64,000 nucleotides of DNA from CAZRKC01 sp964600665 (GTDB taxonomy: Bacteria; Bacillota; SLNR01): the NCBI GenBank assembly GCA_964600665.1, contig CAZRKC010000009.1, forward strand, positions 1 to 64,000. The letters are read 5' to 3'. The translations under genes were made by a program, and so were the position numbers. The first letter of the stretch is position 1; each line of letters starts with the position of its first letter. Positions 61,521 through 64,000 of this stretch are shown in pieces. The notes below the pieces were generated by a model, which did no database searches, was not told the DNA's origin, and saw only the letters and a program-made list of their open reading frames with translations.

Positions 61521-62249
61521 ATGAACGAGCTAATCAAAGTGGACTACAGCAACCAAGAACCAACGGTATCAGGCAGGGAGCTGCATGAATTTCTTGAGGT
61601 GAAGACCAAGTATGCAGACTGGTTTCACCGCATGAGGGAGTACGGATTTACAGAAGGCATCGACTTCATATTGGTTGCTCAAAAAAGAGAAACCAATAAT
61701 CCCAAAAATCCCTACACCGATTACCTGGACCATCAGCTAACCATTCCCATGGCCAAGGAATTGTGTATGATCCAGCGGACAGAAAGAGGAAAAATGGCCC
61801 GCTAGTATTTCCTCTCCATCGAAAAGGCGTGGAACACCCCGGAGATGGTGATGTCCAGAGCCCTGAAGATGGCGGATCAAACCATCCAGCACCTACAAAT
61901 TGAAAACTCCCGGTTATTGGTGGTCAACGCTAACCTCCAGCCCAAGGCAGAGTATTTTGACGAACTGGTGGACAGAAACCTGCTGACCAACTTCCGGGAC
62001 ACAGCCAAGGAGCTGAAAGTTCAGGAAAAGACATTCATCGGGTTCCTGATCGAACGGAAGTACATCTACCGTGACAAAAAGGGTCAACTCAAACCCTATG
62101 CAGACAAAAACAATGGGCTGTTTGAGATTAAAGAAGCGAAAAACGAAAAGACCGGCTGGGTAGGTACCCAGACACTGATTACACCCAAAGGAAGAGAAAC
62201 ATTCAGGCTGCTGCTAAAGGGTGTGCCAGCGCAAATGAAATTGTTTTAA
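61521..62249 (+). pseudogene. phage antirepressor with in-frame amber codon
   Basis: An AntA/AntB-type antirepressor of 242 codons. The N-terminal domain is VSGRELHEFLEVKTKYADWF near residue 14, then YGFTEGIDF and DHQLTIPMAKELCMIQRTERG. At 61803-61805 TAG stands where related proteins read Gln (MAR-Q-YFLSIE), a single C-to-T change. The same frame continues without other lesion through a KilAC domain: PKAEYFDELVDRNLLTNFRDTAKEL, EKTFIGFLIERKYIYRDKKG and TPKGRETFRLLLKG. The product would stop at 94 aa unless suppressed. ATG 61521 follows GAGGAGG. Antirepressors counter a phage repressor. Confidence 0.85.
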
Positions 62250-62255
62250 GAATCT

Positions 62256-62298
62256 GGTTACCAAGCCACCTTCCCCGTTGGCTAGTAAGTGAAGGGAT
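62256..62298 (+). repeat. 43-bp repeat copy 2, possible RNA pseudoknot
   Basis: Matches copy 1 at 61444 apart from four bases. Two of them are paired: CCCTC/GAGGG of copy 1 is CCTTC/GAAGG here, a compensatory change. The AGCCA/TGGCT stem is unchanged. It lies 26 bases upstream of the small gene before metK. Confidence 0.6.
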
Positions 62299-62323
62299 TA
62301 TTCCAAGGTGAGGAGGTGACCAG

Positions 62324-62512
62324 GTGAAAACGCAAGCGAAGGAGAGGGACAAACCAATGAAGCCAGACGCAAATAAAGAAATGCAGGAAGAAATGGTTGG
62401 CGTGCTGACGGCGATCAGCATTGTATCCAAAAGGTTAGCCAACCGGCTCTTACAGCTGGATGAAGAAAAGGAAACCGAACATGAGGCAGATCAACGCGAA
62501 AGGAGCAAGTGA
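62324..62512 (+). CDS. small hypothetical phage-type protein, 62 aa
   Basis: Highly charged, helical 62-aa protein (KERDKPMKPDANKEMQEEM, then VGVLTAISIVSKRLANRLLQLDEEKE). Residues 25-50 form one amphipathic helix that may be a short coiled coil; the ends are Lys/Glu/Arg-rich. No family recognised. GTG 62324 follows AGGAGG by 7 bases, a strong site. Its stop abuts the metK start, so the two are probably translated together. It may be an accessory factor for the following gene, but that is only position. Confidence 0.62.
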   Translation: MKTQAKERDKPMKPDANKEMQEEMVGVLTAISIVSKRLANRLLQLDEEKETEHEADQRERSK

Positions 62513-63730
62513 ATGAGTGAAAAACAGAGACCCACATATGTATTCACCTCTGAATCTGTGACGGAGGGTCATCCCGACAAGATGTGCGACCAAATTGCGG
62601 ACGCCATTTTGGATGCCATCTTAACAGAGGATCCAGAGGCAAGGTCAGCAGTGGAGGTCACAGCCTCCGACGGATTTATTTATGTCTTTGGCCAGGTGAG
62701 AACCCAGGCCAGAGTGGACTACAAAAAGGTGGTCCGCGATACCGTGGACGGAATTGGCTACAGGGCAGATGAACTGTCAACGGATGGGGAGTTTTACAGG
62801 ATGCTCATCAGCCTAAACAGCCAATCGCCGGATATCGCCAGAGGCGTTGACGGGAAAGACATCGGTGCCGGGGATCAAGGGATGATGTTTGGTTATGCCT
62901 GCGATGAAACAAAAGAGCTGATGCCACTGACTGCTGTGCTGGCCCATAAGCTGTGCATGAGACTGGCGGAAGTGAGAAAGTCCGGAGAGCTGCCCTACTT
63001 AAAACCCGACGGGAAGGCCCAGGTGTCCATGGCCTATGATGACCGCCATATTCCCATGGGCCTCAAAACGGTGCTGGTATCAACCCAGCATACAGAAGAT
63101 GTGGATATTACCAAGCTTCGTGCAGATGTGCTGGAGCAGGTCATTCATAAAGCAGTTCCCCGTGAACTGATGGATGAAAACACAGAAATCCTGATTAACC
63201 CCACCGGACGATTTGTTCTCGGTGGTCCGTCAGCAGACTCCGGGTTAACCGGCAGGAAGATCATCGTGGACACCTATGGCAGTAAAGGAAGACATGGCGG
63301 TGGCGCTTTCTCCGGCAAGGACGCCACAAAAGTGGACCGCAGCGGTGCCTACCTGGCTAGGTACGTTGCCAAAAATATCGTGGATGCAGGGCTGGCCAGG
63401 GAATGCGAAGTGCAAGTATCTTACGCCATCGGCATTTCTAAACCGGTGTCGTTTAACATTTCAACTTTTGGAACCGGGCAAATCTCGGATACAGTGCTAA
63501 CCGATTTACTCTACCAGTTACTGGATTTAAGGCCCGGTGGCATCATCAAGCGCTTTGGCTTACGAAGGCCCATCTACCGGCAGTTTGCCGTCTATGGTCA
63601 CTTTGGCAGAGAGAAAATGACCCTAAATGGCATCGAGACAGAGACGCCCTGGGAGCGACTGGATCTGGTTGATGCTTTAAAAAAAATAGCTTCAAAAAAT
63701 ATGGAAAGAAAGGAGCCCGATCATGAGTAA
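62513..63730 (+). CDS. metK: S-adenosylmethionine synthetase MetK, phage/ICE-borne
   Basis: Makes S-adenosylmethionine from methionine and ATP. It is 405 aa, full length. The ATP/metal site is SVTEGHPDKMCDQIADAILDA near residue 15. Signature 1 is GAGDQGMMFGYACDET near 118, and signature 2, GGGAFSGKDATKVDRSG, near 263, has Ala where most have Pro. YAIGISKPVS near 304 and the C-terminal FGLRRPIYRQFAVYGHFGRE are standard. The ATG follows AAAGGAGC. Neighbours are an antirepressor and small phage-type genes, so this is a mobile copy, probably supplying SAM for phage DNA methylation. Confidence 0.93.
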   Translation: MSEKQRPTYVFTSESVTEGHPDKMCDQIADAILDAILTEDPEARSAVEVTASDGFIYVFGQVRTQARVDYKKVVRDTVDGIGYRADELSTDGEFYRMLISLNSQSPDIARGVDGKDIGAGDQGMMFGYACDETKELMPLTAVLAHKLCMRLAEVRKSGELPYLKPDGKAQVSMAYDDRHIPMGLKTVLVSTQHTEDVDITKLRADVLEQVIHKAVPRELMDENTEILINPTGRFVLGGPSADSGLTGRKIIVDTYGSKGRHGGGAFSGKDATKVDRSGAYLARYVAKNIVDAGLARECEVQVSYAIGISKPVSFNISTFGTGQISDTVLTDLLYQLLDLRPGGIIKRFGLRRPIYRQFAVYGHFGREKMTLNGIETETPWERLDLVDALKKIASKNMERKEPDHE

Positions 63731-64000
63731 AACCAAACTTGCACTGGATGTGGTAAGCGACTTAAAGTCGCTGGCTGAAAGCATTGAAACCCTTGTCCGG
63801 GCCATGGAAGATCAAACGGAACCAGTGGCAGAGGCACAAAAAGAACAGCCTGCATCCAACGCCAAGAGCGAAGGAAAATGTGCTGAAGAAAAAACATCAG
63901 AAACAGCCGACGTTTCAGCTGAAGAAAAGCAACCCCCAGAGAAGCAACCAACCCTCGAGGAAGTAAGAGCCCTTATGGCTGAAAAGAACAGAGAGGGCCA
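63723..64000 (+). CDS. phage-type hypothetical protein, 3'-truncated by the window
   Basis: An open frame from ATG 63723 to the right edge, overlapping the metK end by 8 bases with GAAAGGAG upstream. The visible 92 residues begin MSKTKLALDVVSDLKSLAES, then IETLVRAMED, a helical segment, followed by a long low-complexity Glu/Lys/Ala/Pro linker and PTLEEVRALMAEKNREG, which looks like the start of a second helical domain. Similar small proteins lie after metK in Firmicute phages as I remember; function unknown. Truncated only by the window. Confidence 0.65.
   Translation, partial: MSKTKLALDVVSDLKSLAESIETLVRAMEDQTEPVAEAQKEQPASNAKSEGKCAEEKTSETADVSAEEKQPPEKQPTLEEVRALMAEKNREG

Noticed and set aside
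61803..61805. TAG read as pyrrolysine or suppressed stop
   Set aside because: No pyrrolysine genes or recoding signal are visible, and related antirepressors have an ordinary Gln there.

Overview
The window reads like a chromosomal surface-polysaccharide locus of a Gram-positive Bacillota, most likely a clostridial-type anaerobe. The grounds are GTG/TTG starts behind strong GGAGG sites, CWB2 cell-wall-binding repeats, an LCP cell-wall ligase, a split CpsC/CpsD tyrosine kinase pair and a CpsB/YwqE-type PHP phosphatase. I cannot name the genus. No rRNA, tRNA or CRISPR array was found.

Bases 1-28036 are visibly GC-rich and hold the older part of the locus. It carries a 5'-truncated MFS permease, a nucleotide-sugar dehydrogenase, glycosyltransferases, a Wzy/ligase-like polymerase, GtrA/GtrB-like membrane proteins and an LCP ligase. 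It also carries a bacillosamine-type set (aminotransferase, PglC-like transferase, PglD-like acetyltransferase and, at 25.8 kb, a PglF/WbpM-like dehydratase), an ATP-grasp enzyme and a WecC-like dehydrogenase. A GAAA-loop terminator at 16002-16029 closes the first run. Two secreted CWB2 proteins follow (a PKD-like protein and a subtilisin with leucine-rich repeats), then a GNAT, then the Wzz/BY-kinase/phosphatase module.

At about 28037 a sugar transferase is cut off just before its conserved PRP motif and the sequence turns AT-rich. Bases 28258-46996 are one dense co-directional run that looks horizontally acquired. It holds a PglD-like and a PglC-like protein, a second TviB-type dehydrogenase, a WbpP-type epimerase, a complete CapE-CapF-CapG set for UDP-N-acetyl-L-fucosamine, complete dTDP-L-rhamnose synthesis with RmlC and RmlD fused, Wzx, Wzy, several glycosyltransferases, and a NodB-type deacetylase next to a formyltransferase. 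galE, at the end, is broken twice: by a one-base insertion and by a 2.6-kb IS21-family element with flanking TCAT copies.

Bases 50702-60432 look like a defence island. On the plus strand are an HNH-like protein, a SIR2-like protein, a Cys-motif protein and a 513-residue orphan. Convergent on the minus strand is a four-gene operon: a protein ending in an NBR1-type Ig domain, an excisionase-like HTH protein, a DUF1837/HamA-like protein and a HamB-like DEAH helicase, that is, a Hachiman-type system with two extra genes. Its upstream region carries repeated TGTMCCW heptamers and a 65-bp imperfect palindrome.

From 60697 to the end is phage- or mobile-element-type early DNA: a 51-residue protein, a strong terminator, a sigma-like protein, an antirepressor with an in-frame amber codon, a small protein, a phage-borne MetK and a gene running off the window. 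Two copies of a 43-bp element can fold as an H-type pseudoknot, and one pair of positions covaries between them.
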